Shown: piece by piece, positions 32,110 through 44,275 of the stretch
Layout: the number at the start of each line of letters is the position of its first letter
Numbering within the stretch: position 1 is the stretch's first letter
Source of the DNA: Nothopassalora personata
Taxonomy: Eukaryota > Ascomycota > Dothideomycetes > Mycosphaerellales > Mycosphaerellaceae
NCBI GenBank assembly: GCA_033816765.1
Contig: CM066297.1
Location: 186,001-250,000 of the forward strand
DNA length: 64,000 nt
Direction of reading: 5' to 3'
Notes under the pieces: generated by a model
Databases searched by the model: none
What the model was told of the DNA's origin: nothing
Seen by the model: the letters and a program-made list of their open reading frames with translations, nothing else
Translations under genes and position numbers: made by a program

Positions 32110-34786
32110 GCCTACTCCTCGTAAGTAGACTATATAAGAGGCCCTTACTTCTTACTATTCTTATATCTCTTTAGTAGGTCTATTAGTAGCTTAGTAATCC
32201 TTAAGTACCCTTCTATAAAACGCCTATAGAAGTTATAGAATCCTAAGAAGGATTAAAGCTTATAGAAACTCGTAGGTATAGGCTATTCCTTAATTACGGC
32301 TACCCTACTCCTATCTATTAATACGCCTACGATACTTAGGATAAATCCTAGGAACTTAGTACTTTCCTAGAAGAAGCTATACTTCTTTAGATTTCTAAAT
32401 AGGGTAAACTTCCGTAGCCTCTTAAGTACCGCGCGTACGACTCGTACGTTATTATCTAGGTAGACTACATATATATTATCTACTAACCTAGTAAGGGCCT
32501 TATTAATATACCCCTAAAAGGTAGCTAGTACATTAGTTAATCTAAAAGGTATTACTAAATACTCGTAGTAACTATATTACGTACGAAACGTAGTCTTCTA
32601 CTTGTCTCCCTACTTAATAGGAATATAATAGTAGGTATCCTTTAGGTTAATCGTAGTAAAGAGCCTCGTACCCTATAGCCTATCTAACATCTTACCAATT
32701 AGGGGTAGTAGATACTAGTTCTTTACTATAATCTTATTTAGGCCTCTATAATCTATATAGAGCCTAAGAGTACCGTTCTTCTTTAGTATAAATAGGATAG
32801 GCGTACCCGCCTTACTTACGGATCTCCTAATCTACCCCTTCTCTATTGCTTACGTAAGGTACTCCTTTAAGGCTTCTAGCTTAGTTAAGGACTAGTAGTA
32901 TAGCGGCTTAAAAGGGGGTTTCTTTCCTTCGACGAGATTAATTATATACTTAACCCCGTCGGGCATCTTACGCTTTACCTACTTATTAGGTACGTATATA
33001 TCTCGGAAGTCTATAAATTCTTTAGGCTACGAGGGACCCTCTCCTTCGGATACTACTATAGTAATAACCCGAACACTTATCGTATAAACCTACTTTAAGC
33101 TCTCGAGATCCTTAAGGAACTTGCGTACGTTACGCTACTAAATCGTAGGCGTCTCTACACCGTAGTACTACTAGTTATCCTTATCGGCCTTTACTATCCG
33201 ATTACGATACCGCTAGGGTCTACCTAAAATAACTAACGGCCTACCTATAGGCGCTATATAGTAGATAGCGTCGCTTACGCGCTCTACTCCTATATTGTTA
33301 GCTAGTCGTACGCGAACCGTATAGGCGCCGTAGTAATGCCCTTAGTCCTACGCGTACGACTCTAGATTTAGAAGCTTTATACTACTAATAGGCTACATCT
33401 AGTATCGGAGTATATACTCGTACGACACTAAGCTTAAATCTATACCGTTATTTAGAAGAAACGTAGCCTCGCGAAAGCCCTTACGCGTCTTAACGGCGCC
33501 TCGTAAGTAACGCGCTAGACTCGTATCGACTTGCCTTAAGGGGTCTATATAGAAACTCGGACTTAGGAGCGACCCTTACCTAGTCCTCTACCTTTTCCCT
33601 ATTTACCCTTCTTAGTTAAAGCCTCGATAGTTTCTAGCCTACGAACCGCTTACGCGTCGCGGTCTTTCTATAGGTGTCTATTCCGGCACTCCGTCTTATA
33701 GTAACCCTTCCTACCGTAGCCGTAGTACTCTACTTTCGACTTCTAGCTAGTTAAAGACGAGCTACCGGCGTCTCGCTACTAACTCGTACCCGAGGCGCCC
33801 GGTACTTAACTCTACTTCTATTACTTTAGGTAATTGGCCCGCTTATGTACGCCCTTAGCTTTACGCTTACGACGTATATACTACCCGCGGTCGTGCCCTC
33901 CGCTACTACCTCGGCGCTCGGTGCTTTCGATACGCGAGGCTAGGACTACTAGGTCTTCTCTAGTCGTAGGGATACTATAGTAGCTAACGATAGCGGACCG
34001 TAAGCGAGGCGTAAGCTTCGCTAGTAGGTACCGTATACGTTACGCTTCCGAGTAATTACCTAACTAGTCCTCTATAATATCTAGCTTAGTCGCGAACTGT
34101 TACGCTATCTAGTTATCCTTCTATTTCGTAACCTCGTACTCTAATATAACGTTAAGCACGCAATTTATAGGATCGCCGTATACGTCTCGATAGAACTCCT
34201 TAAAGTCCTAGTATATATACCCTATAAGGTTAATAGCGCTATAGTTAGTATACTATCGCTCGCTTACCTCTCCGCTAAGGTATATAACCCTATATAGGAC
34301 CTTTAATTCGTCTATCGCGTATATAGTACCTAAGAGGGCGAAGATAAGTAAGAGCTCCTAAAGGAATACTCTTACCTTCCTTATCGAATCCCCTCTAAAA
34401 GGCGTCGGCTCTTTTAGACGCGGTCGCGTCGTATACGCTACGGCCGCGCCTCGTACTATAATATTATCGTTAGTAGCTATAGAGATAGAGGTAGGGGTTA
34501 TAGTAGGAAGGTAATCTTCTCTCCTCCCTCCTATACGCTCTAGAGGCGATACGCTTATAGCGCGTAAGATCTCTAGCCGCTCGATCTCCCGCTATATCTC
34601 TTACTCTTTAATCTTAGCCCGTAAGGCCTCTCTTCTCGTAACTAAGGCTATACGACGCGCCTACTACTATGCTCTAGGGCTTAGGGGGGGCGTAGGCGAC
34701 TCGCCGTCGTACGCGTCGCAATCGGGCTCTATAGCGTATATAGATTATAACGAGAGGAAGCTTTAGAACTATAAGGACCGTAAGGG

Positions 34787-34967
34787 TATAAGGGGATGTC
34801 GTAATATATAGCACGCCTACGATCTTCTAATCGTAGATAAACTAAAGCTTACTTTCTTCTATAGACGCTATACGCGTCTCCTAGTATATGTATATTCGTT
34901 ACGTACGGTATGCTAAGCCGGGCATAGCCGCATTATATATAAGGGTTAGCTATAGGCTACCCTTATA
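34787..34967 (-). repeat. G1-D 5' LTR
   Basis: 181 bp from TATAAGGGG to CCCTTATA, same family as 23721-23901. Confidence 0.75.
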
Positions 34968-36309
34968 GCGGAGGCCGCTATGGAAGGTACTTACGCGCGG
35001 TTCTAGTTAGTAGCGCGAGACTACTTAGTATACGCGGCGTAGGTAAGCTCCGGCCTAAAAAGGGTAGTTAGCGATATTTTTTATTTAGGGTCTACTATAA
35101 ACGTATATATTCTTGTAATACTTATAATTATTATAGTAGACTTAATAGGTGCGGATAGTAGTACCCTTTAAATAATTAGCGGACCCCGATTAGAATATAG
35201 CGGAAGCTAGTATATACGTACTACGGGACGTAGTCAATACTATTAGAAGTATAGGGAACGTAGTAGATACGGTATTAAGCTATTTTTTACTATATTCCGG
35301 TTAGAATTAGTCGGACCCCGTTAGAATTTACTCGGACTTACTTAATAGTATTAATAGAAGATATAGTAGTAGTAGATATTTCTACTTATAGCTTACTATA
35401 AGTACCTATCGTAACCCGTAGGAAAAATGCCGGATTCCCGTAATCGGGGTATAGACTCCTAATTACGGGTATTCTAAGTCTAGGAGAGTTAGTATAGGTA
35501 GGGAGGAGAGGCTACTTATACTTACGGTAGGTAGTTAGGGAAAAGAAGAAAAGAGGAGAGAGCGTGCGCTGGAAGATATATCCTAGGTTCCTATTATTTA
35601 TATATAATAATAGCTATTATTACTTAGGGGACAATAGTAAAGCTTATACTTATCTAGGTAATAATACTCCGCAGTAAGATAGCGGGTCTCAATAATAAGA
35701 AAGAGCTATCACGTTGTGACGGCTGTCTGCGTAATTATTGGTGTATAGGCTCATATGAAAGGAGGTGACAAAAGCGAGTTGTGTATTGCATGTGTCTATG
35801 TAAAATTGAGATGTTTGAGAATTGAAGAGTTTGCCGGTGACTAATCAAAGTCACGTGAGTCTTGGCAACCGTTGACTCAGTCTTGTTTTGGGCTGCTGCC
35901 CAGGTGCACGCTTGGATCGTGACAAGAGCACCTCGAGCGCTTCCTATTACGAGGCTAATAATAGGTATCGCGGCTAATAGGATATTATAATAGGGAATAA
36001 TACTAGAAAATAGTACTAAGCTAATAAAATAGCTAGGATAATAGACTTAGAGGGAACAATAGGGGACACTAGTGTAAATACACGTTAGAATAGTACTAAT
36101 TAGGCGAAACTATAGCTAGAGGCTACGGAGGGGGGAGGGGGGTAATATAAGGGGCGAGCTCTTATCTCTTAGTACTAGCTACGCCTATACGTCTAGATTA
36201 AAGTCCGGTACCTTTATTCTAGACTACGTTCGACTTTCTCTTTCTTCCGTATTACACTTATTATATACTATATAGAACTTTAGTATATACGTTATTTACC
36301 TATAATACT
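34968..36309. repeat. G4 LTR-region fragment, left part
   Basis: Non-coding RIPped sequence that repeats at 43140-44275. Shared landmarks are GGTACTTACGCGCGGTTCTA, a TATTTATATATAATAATAG tract (about 35600 and 43755) and the end CTTTCTTCCGTATT. It is interrupted by the solo LTR 35707-35924 and cut on the right by G1-E. Confidence 0.6.
35707..35924. repeat. Solo LTR of another family, RIP-poor
   Basis: 218 bp, TATCACG...CGTGACA, flanked by AGAGC at 35702-35706 and 35925-35929. The intact site is seen in the sister sequence near 43855. The imperfect first dinucleotide (TA for TG) is a single RIP-type change; the rest keeps CA/TG. Confidence 0.8.
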
Positions 36310-38558
36310 TAAGAGCTTAAAGTAGGTTTATACGATAAGTGTTCGGGTTATTACTATAGTAGTATCCGAAGGAGAGGGTCCCTCGTAGCCTAAAGAATTT
36401 ATAGACTTCCGAGATATATACGTACCTAATAAGTAGGTAAAGCGTAAGATGCCCGACGGGGTTAAGTATATAATTAATCTCGTCGAAGGAAAGAAACCCC
36501 CTTTTAAGCCGCTATACTACTAGTCCTTAACTAAGCTAGAAGCCTTAAAGGAGTACCTTACGTAAGCAATAGAGAAGGGGCAGATTAGGAGATCCGTAAG
36601 TAAGGCGGGTACGCCTATCCTATTTATACTAAAGAAGAACGGTACTCTTAGGCTCTATATAGATTATAGAGGCCTAAATAAGATTATAGTAAAGAACTAG
36701 TATCTACTACCCCTAATTGGTAAGATGTTAGATAGGCTATAGGGTACGAGGCTCTTTACTACGATTAACCTAAAGGATACCTACTACCGTATTCCTATTA
36801 AGCGAGGAGACGAGTAGAAGACTACGTTTCGTACGCGATACGGTTACTACAAGTACTTAGTTATGCCTTTTAGGTTAACTAATGTACTAGCTACCTTTTA
36901 GGGGTATATTAATAAGGCCCTTACTAGGTTAGTAGATAACATCTACGTAGTCTACCTAGATAATATCCTTATCTATAGCGTAACGCGTAAGGAGTACGTA
37001 CGAGCCATACGCGCGGTACTAGAGAGGCTACGAAAGTTCGCCCTATTTACGAACCTAAAGAAGTGTAGCTTCTTCTAGGAGAATGCCAAGTTCCTAGGAT
37101 TTATCGTAAATGTCGTAGGCGTATCGATAGATAGGAGTAGGGTAGCCGTAATCGAGGAATAGCCTACGCCTACGAGTTTTTATAAGGTTTAATCCTTCCT
37201 AGGATTCTATAACTTCTATAGGCGCTTTATTAAAGGGTACTCGAGGATTGTAAAGCTATTAATAGACCTACTTAAGGGGTATAAGAATAGTAAGAAGTAA
37301 GGGCCCCTTACATAGTCCGCTTACGAGGAGTAAGCGTTCTAACGGCTAAAAGCTAGGTTCCTCGGAGCACCTATCCTAAGGCACTTCGATCCTTCGTTAC
37401 GTACGAGGATTAAAACGGATGCCTTAGGCTTTGCAATTATAGGCATTATCTCTTAGTTATTTAGGACTAGGTAGCATCTAATTGCCTTCTATTCTCGTAA
37501 GATAGTACCTACTAAGTACAATTATAAGACCTATAACTAGGAGCTACTAGTAGTAGTAGAGGTATTTAAATATTAGCGACCGTACCTCGAAGACGTATCG
37601 TATACGGTTTAGGTACTAGTCGACTATACAAATCTATAGGGGTTTATAATAGTAAAGTAGCTAAATAGGAGGTAAGCTCGATAGGCGACGTTTCTATAAT
37701 CTTTCGACTTCGTAGTAGAGTATAGGCCGGGGAAGAATAACCTAGCCGATACGCTATCGCGACGTAGTAACTACGTACGCGTAGCGTAGTAGACGTCGAA
37801 CTTACTTCCTACGCTATAAGGTAAGCTATCTTTCTAGAAGAAATCGCTATTAAGAGAGGACGAGCCTATAGTAAGGCGCGTAACCGCTACCTACGAGAAG
37901 ATATAGGATAAGGCGGTAATATCGGTAGTAGGAGACTACGAGCCGTAGGGGACCCGATTACTACTAGTAAGAGTATACGCTATAATAATATAAGGCGGCC
38001 TAGGTAAACTGCTTATACTACTAATAAAAATCGTATAGGGGAGAGGAGAGACGATAGGTACGTCGTATACTTATCGTAGGCGCCTAGTAAAGGGAACGCT
38101 AAGGATTAGTATATAAAAGACGGATTAGTCTATTATAAAAACGCAATTATCGTACCCGAAGATTACTTAGTAAGGGTATAGTTACTCTATATATATTATA
38201 ACGACCTACTAGTAGGGCACTTTAGTAAGGTAAAGACTAAAGAGCTACTACGACGTTACTACTAGTAGGAATTACTTAGTAAGGATATAAGAGAGTATAT
38301 AGTAAACTATAGAGCGTATTAAACCTCGAAGGCGAGGCGCTATCGATCCTATAGCGAGCTATAACTACTACCTAGGCTAGACGGTCTATAGCGAGAAATT
38401 ACTATAAACTTCATTACGGACCTACCGCTAAGTAAGTAAGGAGAATACGTATATAATACGATTCTAGTAATCGTCAACCGCTACTCTAAAATAAACTTAT
38501 ACATCCCTACAACTAAGATATATATAGCCGTAGAGCTTATAAGGCTCTTACGAGACGA

Positions 38559-38755
38559 TGTAAGGGGCAGCCCAGTGGCTAACCCCTACATGTGGCCTTG
38601 CATGTGACATGCGGTCGCGACCGGCTGCCAAGCCGCACGTGACACGCATGAGTACACCTTGCGACGCGCGATGCGTCTTGAACAAAAGGCAAGAATTAGT
38701 TCATCTACGACTGGCAGGTCGTGGGCGTGCTATACATTGCGACATCCCCTTAACA
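38559..38755. repeat. Young solo LTR, G1-related, with GACGA target duplication
   Basis: 197 bp, TGTAAGGGG...CCCCTTAACA, flanked by GACGA at 38554-38558 and 38756-38760, inside the G1-E integrase. Unmutated relative to its host and in the reverse orientation of the copy at 269-463. The 74-codon frame at 38609-38833 is a chance fusion of this LTR with integrase sequence, not a gene. Confidence 0.85.
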
Positions 38756-39599
38756 GACGAAGTCGTACGGCATTATAGTACCCTAGCGGGTATAGTAAGT
38801 AACCGCGGGTTAGTATTTACGAGCAAGTTCTAGAGTAACTTCTACTTCGAGGCGTAGGTAAAGCGTAAGCTATCTATAGGTTTTTACTCTTAGACTAACG
38901 GTTAGACTAAGAGGGTAAACTAAACCTTAGAATAGTACCTTCGTTATTACTATAGCAAGAACTAGATAGAATAGGCTAAGTAGCTAGCTATTACTAAATT
39001 TGTATATAATAATAGCGTCTACCCTACGCTACGTATAAGCCCCTTTAAGATAGCGTATAGTTAGAGACCTAAGATTACCCTAATACCTATAGGATCTTGA
39101 GGCGAGATCCGGGAAGGGGAGGTACTAGTAGCGGTAGACTTAGTTAACCGTATACGAGAAATACGCGCTACGCTTACGAAGTGCTAGGAAATCGTAGTAG
39201 CTAACTAGGCTCGCTACTATAATAAGACTTATAAGGCTAAGAGCTATTACGTAGGCAATATAGTCTTATTATCTACGAAGAACCTAAGATTAGTATTACT
39301 AAAGAAGAAGATAGGTCCGAAGTTTATCGGACCGTACCGTATTATTAACGCTATCGGTTCGTAGGCGTACCGCCTAGTACTACTAGTAGAATTAAGAATC
39401 TACAATATATTTTATATATCCCTCCTTAAGCCGTACGAAGGTAGCGAGAAGGATAGAGGTACTATACCCCTCGCTAATAAGGACGGGAAATATAAAGTAG
39501 AGGTAGTACTAGGAAAGCGTAAGTATAAGGGTAAAGTATAGTACCTAGTACGATAGAAGGGCTAGCTAGAGGAGTATAATAGCTAGGAGCCGGTATAAG

Positions 39600-40060
39600 G
39601 ACTCGTAAATACTACGCGTATAGTAGCTAAATATAACCCGTCTACGAAGATAATATAAGGCGCGGAAGGATTCGCGAATGCTACGCGTATAGTAGCCGAA
39701 TATAAGGCGTCTACGAAGGTAGTACGAGGCGTAGAAGAGAGAGTATAGATCGTGCATTTAGGCCTTAACCCTTCGGTAGCTAGATATAAGGACCTTACCC
39801 TTTAGACATAACCTTCTCTTTTTCTTAATAATATAGGAGGAAGGCTACCTAATAGTATATATATAGGAGAGGGGTCCCTCCCCCCTAATAGTAAAGTTAG
39901 CTATAACCTATATATAAGACCTACGGAACTCCTAGTATACTCCGTCTTATTAAAAGGCTCGCTTACTTAGTTAAGTAAACACCCCCGATAGTAATAACAT
40001 TAGAGAGGGAGGAGAGGAGAGAGAAGAGTAGAGAGAAGATTATTTATTTAAGGATAAACT
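39600..40060. repeat. Short tandem duplication after G1-E chromodomain
   Basis: The phrase tactacgcgtatagtagc recurs about 70 bp apart (near 39607 and 39676), a duplication also seen in copy C near 18860-18950. Otherwise RIPped non-coding sequence leading into the antisense ORF. Confidence 0.45.
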
Positions 40061-41260
40061 TTTATAGGCGCGCGACGGCGCTACGTAGATAGAGAATAGG
40101 CGCGTAGTAGGCGGTTAGTATACGCGGAACGTACGATTACTCGCTATTATCCTCCTTATTATTATTACCCTTATTAAACTTACCGCGTAGAGTAGGGGGT
40201 AAGAACGCCCTATCTACGGTAGTAGTATTAATGTTTCTAGCCTATAAGAACTATAACTACGGTTAGTATAGGACACGTATACGATACGCGTAGTACTTAT
40301 AGTACGGCCGAGCTCGAAGAGCCTATTAAGGGCCCTATTCTACTCTTACTATAGAACTACGGACGCAGTAGCGGCGGCGGAGGAGGGGGTAGTAGTAGCG
40401 GAGGCGCCGGCGAAGCGTACGCGAGTGTTACCTAAGCGCTTATTCTTATAGGCGCTAAACTGCTTCTTACCCTAGGAGGAGGTTAGCCGATTTATATAGG
40501 GAACGATAGTACGTAGTACGCGGCGAGCGTACGGAGCGCTAGCGAGGTATAGTACTTATAGCGAAGATCTACTTACCTAGTTAGGCGTAGAGGTCGTACT
40601 ACTAGTCTAGAGCGTCCTACTCCTCCTTAGTAGAAGGGTTGCTAAGCCCCTAGATAAGCTTATCGCGCTAGGCGCGGGCGGTACGTAGGCGAGCTACTAT
40701 CTACGCGATAGCGATACTAGTATTACTAACGTACGGGTACCTACTTACCCTATATCGTATATACTTCTTAAGTAACTAGCCGGTAGTAATACTATTATAT
40801 ATATCCTACTCGTCTACTATACGGTTAGTAGGCGTATCGTAAGCGATAAGCGTAGTAAATACTTACTAGTTACAAAGTAGTAGAGGTAGCGTAAGTATAT
40901 CTTAATGTCTATACCTAGACGCTTAGCTAATAATAACTTAGGGGTCTACGGGCCTAGTACGCTAAAATTACGCTTCGTAGACGTATCTAGTGCGCTAAGC
41001 GCGCTAGACATCTATAGTAGTGCTAGTAATAGTATTAGTAGTACTAATAGGCCCCCTATAAGGGCCTCCTAGCGTAGTTAATCTTAAATAGCTTCGTCTA
41101 AAGCTATAGTAGTACTAGCGGGTCGCTAGGTAGTCGCTAGCGAGGAGCTAGTAGATTGCTAGTAGTATAGGTACGGTACGCTACGAGAACGTAGTATAAG
41201 AAAAAAGAAGGAAAAGGAGGGAGAGGGTATACTTCTTAAACCCTCGAGCTAGTTAACCGG
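40060..41260 (-). pseudogene. Antisense accessory ORF, G1-E
   Basis: Minus strand, opposite to pol. The stretch around 40640-40540 gives EEQDALDQQYDLYAQL-type sequence with TAG as Gln, matching copies C and D. It runs from near 41260 to the AAACTTTTATAGGC tract near 40060. Confidence 0.5.
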
Positions 41261-41420
41261 GTAACTATAACTCTAACTACCTATACCCTAATAACGATAC
41301 GTACGAGACCCGTAGGCGGGTCGTATAGTAACGGAATCTACGAGAAGTAGATAGATTACTTATATAGAAACCTCCTAAAGCCGCGAGCTAAGGGTAGCTC
41401 GTCCTAGAAGGGGAGGTAGT

Positions 41421-41601
41421 TATAAGGGTAGCCTATAGCTAACCCTTACATATAATACGGCTATACCTAGCTTAGTAAGCCGTACGTAACGCGTATACGT
41501 ACACTAAGAGACGCGTATAGCGTCTATAGAAGAATGTAAGCTTTAGTTTATCTACGATTAGAAGATTATAGGCGTACTATGTATTACGATATCCCCTTAT
41601 A
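41421..41601 (+). repeat. G1-E 3' LTR
   Basis: 181 bp, TATAAGGGTAGCC...ATCCCCTTATA, reverse complement of 34787-34967. Confidence 0.7.
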
Positions 41602-44275
41602 GCCCTCGTAGTCCTAATATAACTAGACGAGTACTTTCTAGAAGACATTCTATTACTTAACCGGTATAAAATAGAGACTTAGCTCCGCTTACTACCTATA
41701 AACTAATAGCGGCCTAAAAAGGGTAAACTAAGAAGTCTAAGCTTATCTTTAGAACTATATTAACTATAAGTAGTCCAACTAGAAACGCTAGCTCCCTACG
41801 GTATAACTAGCGCTAAACGGGCGGTATTACGCTAGGCTAGGAATAAGCCCCTTCTTTACTATATATAGATACGAGGTACTATTACCCGTCTAGTTATAAC
41901 CGGATCTAGAGACGTTATAGCTAGACGCCGCGTAATAGGTAACGCTATTCGTAGAAAGAATATAAAAGATTATAGACCTATATTAGGCAAGTATAGCGGA
42001 AGCTACCTAAAGATAGAAGGACTACGCTAATTGGGATAGGAGGCCGGCGCCGATCTATTAGGTAGGCGATAAAGTATAGCTAGATCTACGTAACTATACT
42101 ACTATACGACTAAAGAAGAGTATCGACTATAAATATACTAAGTATACGGTAGCGGAAGTAATCTCGCCGTTATCTATCCGATTATCTAGGATTCCCGATA
42201 GAATCTACCCTATCTTTTATCCTAACTTACTACGACCTACGAGCTAAGACCCCTTACCTAGATAGGAGGTCGACAATAAATAGCCGGATCCTATCCTAAT
42301 TAAGTCTTATAAGGAGTAGTAGGTAGAAGAGATCCTATACGTAAGAACTAAGGCTAGAGGAAGAGGCTAGATACGCGAAGTCCTAGTAAAATAGACCGGA
42401 TACTATAAGCCTATATAAGAACCCTTAGAGTACCTCGCGGATATAGTAGCCGCGGACAACTTTAAGAAGAAATATAGGAACCTAATAATGTATAATAGAC
42501 CTAGAGAGGTATAGAAAACTAAAAAGAAGGGGAGGACGATAAAAAGGTAAGGGGATACTAGGAATTAAGCGTTAATATAGGTGTTTAGGAAAGGGTAAGC
42601 GTTTATTTACGTTAAAGAGTCTTTTTAGGAGATAAGAGAGAAGTAAGAAGGTATAGGTAAGTTTAAGGACGTTTTATTTTAGCGGCGTCTATCGTAAAAG
42701 TAGTAGAGCCTAATCCCTTTCGAGATAACTATATACTAAGGTAGCCTAGTTACGGCCCGCGCGAAAGATAGAGGAGCCTAAAGGCAAGTTAGTAGAGGCC
42801 GTAGCCTAGCCTACGCGGTACTAGCCTAGCTAGAGGTTACGTAGAGCGCCTCCGGGACTAAAGAAACGGTTAGCGATAGTTTCTCTACGGGGTCCGTAGT
42901 ATATACGTCTACCTAAAGGTAAGCTAGGTATTAGCTATAGTACCTATAACCTCGGCGGCGACCGTACTAAAAGAATCGGTAAGCGCGTATAAAGGGGCGG
43001 TAACTACGGGAAACTTACCGGGAGAGTACGCTAGTACGCTAGAGAGGCTTTAAAGCCTTCTAGGCTTTAAGGACGGCGTAGAGCTTAGTACGGGCGTCGT
43101 CGCTAAAAGACGGTAAGCTAATAGAAAAGGCGCGAAGGCCGCTAGGGAAGGTACTTACGCGCGGTTCTAGTCAGTAGCGCGGGTCTACTTAGTATAGGTA
43201 GCGTAGGCGAGCTCTAGCCTAAAATATACGGTTAGCAATATTTTTCCTTTAGGGTCCGTAGGGTATATATATATCCTCGTAATACTTACGATTATCGTAG
43301 TAGGCTTAGTAGGCGCGAGCTATAGTACCCTATAGATAATTAGCGGACCCTAATAAGAATATAGCGAAGGCCGGTACTTATATACTAGGAGACGTAGTCT
43401 ACGCTAGTACTAGCGTAGGGAATATAGTAGATACCGTATTAGGCTATTTTATACTACGTCCCGGTTTAAATATATCGGACCCCGTTAGAATTTATTCGGA
43501 CTTACTTAATAGTATTAATAGGAGATATAGCAGTAGTAGTTATTTCTACTTACGGTATACTATTAGTATCTATTAGAACCCGTAGGAAAAACGTCGGATC
43601 CCTAAGTAGTAGGTAAGAGATACGAAACCGTAGGTTCCCGAAGGCTAAGGACGCTAAGCTAGGGAGGAAGCTACTTACGCTTACGGCGGGTAATAAGGAA
43701 AAGAAAGAAGGAAAAAGAGAACGAGAGCCGGAAGATATATTCTAGGTTCCTATTATTTATATATAATAATAGCTATTATTACTTAGTAGACAATAGTAAA
43801 CCTTATACTTACCAAGGTAATAATACTCCGCCTCGACGGCGGCGGACCTAGATAATAAGGGAGAGTACCTCGAGCGCTTCCTATTATAAGCCTATTATTA
43901 ATAGGTTTATATAATACAGAGTAATATTAGAAAGTAGCGCTAAGCTATAAAAACAGCTAGGATAATAGGGCTCCGGGGGGATAATAGAGAATACTAGCGT
44001 AAATACATATACGGACGGTACTAATTAAGCGGAACTAGGGCTAAAGGCGGCAAAAGGGGGAGGGGGGTAATATAAGGGGTGGGCCCCCATTTCTTAGTAT
44101 AGGCTACGCCTATATATCCGTACGTCCGGATTAATATCTAGTACCTTTACTTTAGATAGCGTTCGACTTCTCCTTTCTTCCGTATCAAACTTATTATATA
44201 CCTTATTAAACTTTAGTATATACGTTATTTACCCGTAATAGATAAGCTTAATAAGCTTAAAGTAACCTATAAAGA
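41602..44275 (+). mobile_element. G4 gypsy element, 3' part with chromodomain
   Basis: Plus strand, RIPped. About 41990-42520 reads, with TAG as Gln, through the end of a fungal gypsy pol: RPAPIYQVGDKVQLDLRNY (integrase C-terminal), a YTKYTVAEVISPLSIRLSRI segment, then a chromodomain (VEEILRVRTKARGRGQ, VLVK, GYYKPTQEPLEYL). 42540-43140 is non-coding. 43140-44275 repeats 34968-36309 and likely contains the LTR; its exact ends are not resolved. Confidence 0.65.

Larger units (their letters stand above)
23902..34967 (-). mobile_element. G1-D gypsy chromovirus, split by a copia element and a solo LTR
   Basis: Minus-strand G1 copy: antisense ORF about 24060-25270, pol 25540-27040, resuming 31071-31683 and 32110-33620, gag to about 34680, 5' LTR 34787-34967. 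The copia element (27041-31070) and the solo LTR (31684-32109) both carry 5-bp target duplications of G1-D sequence. All coding frames are destroyed by RIP. Confidence 0.8.
36310..41601 (+). mobile_element. G1-E gypsy element, 5'-truncated, plus strand
   Basis: Starts inside pol, then RT about 36400-37200, RNase H to about 37900, integrase about 38300-39100, chromodomain about 39380-39600, antisense ORF about 41260-40060 and 3' LTR 41421-41601. It lacks gag and the 5' LTR. A young solo LTR splits its integrase at 38559-38755. Confidence 0.75.

Noticed and set aside
38609..38833. 74-codon plus-strand frame ending in an integrase motif
   Set aside because: Chimera of a young solo LTR (to 38755) and integrase DNA of G1-E; created by the insertion, not a gene.
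39566..39757. 63-codon minus-strand frame with two similar halves
   Set aside because: Produced by the roughly 70-bp tandem duplication after the G1-E chromodomain; no protein features.
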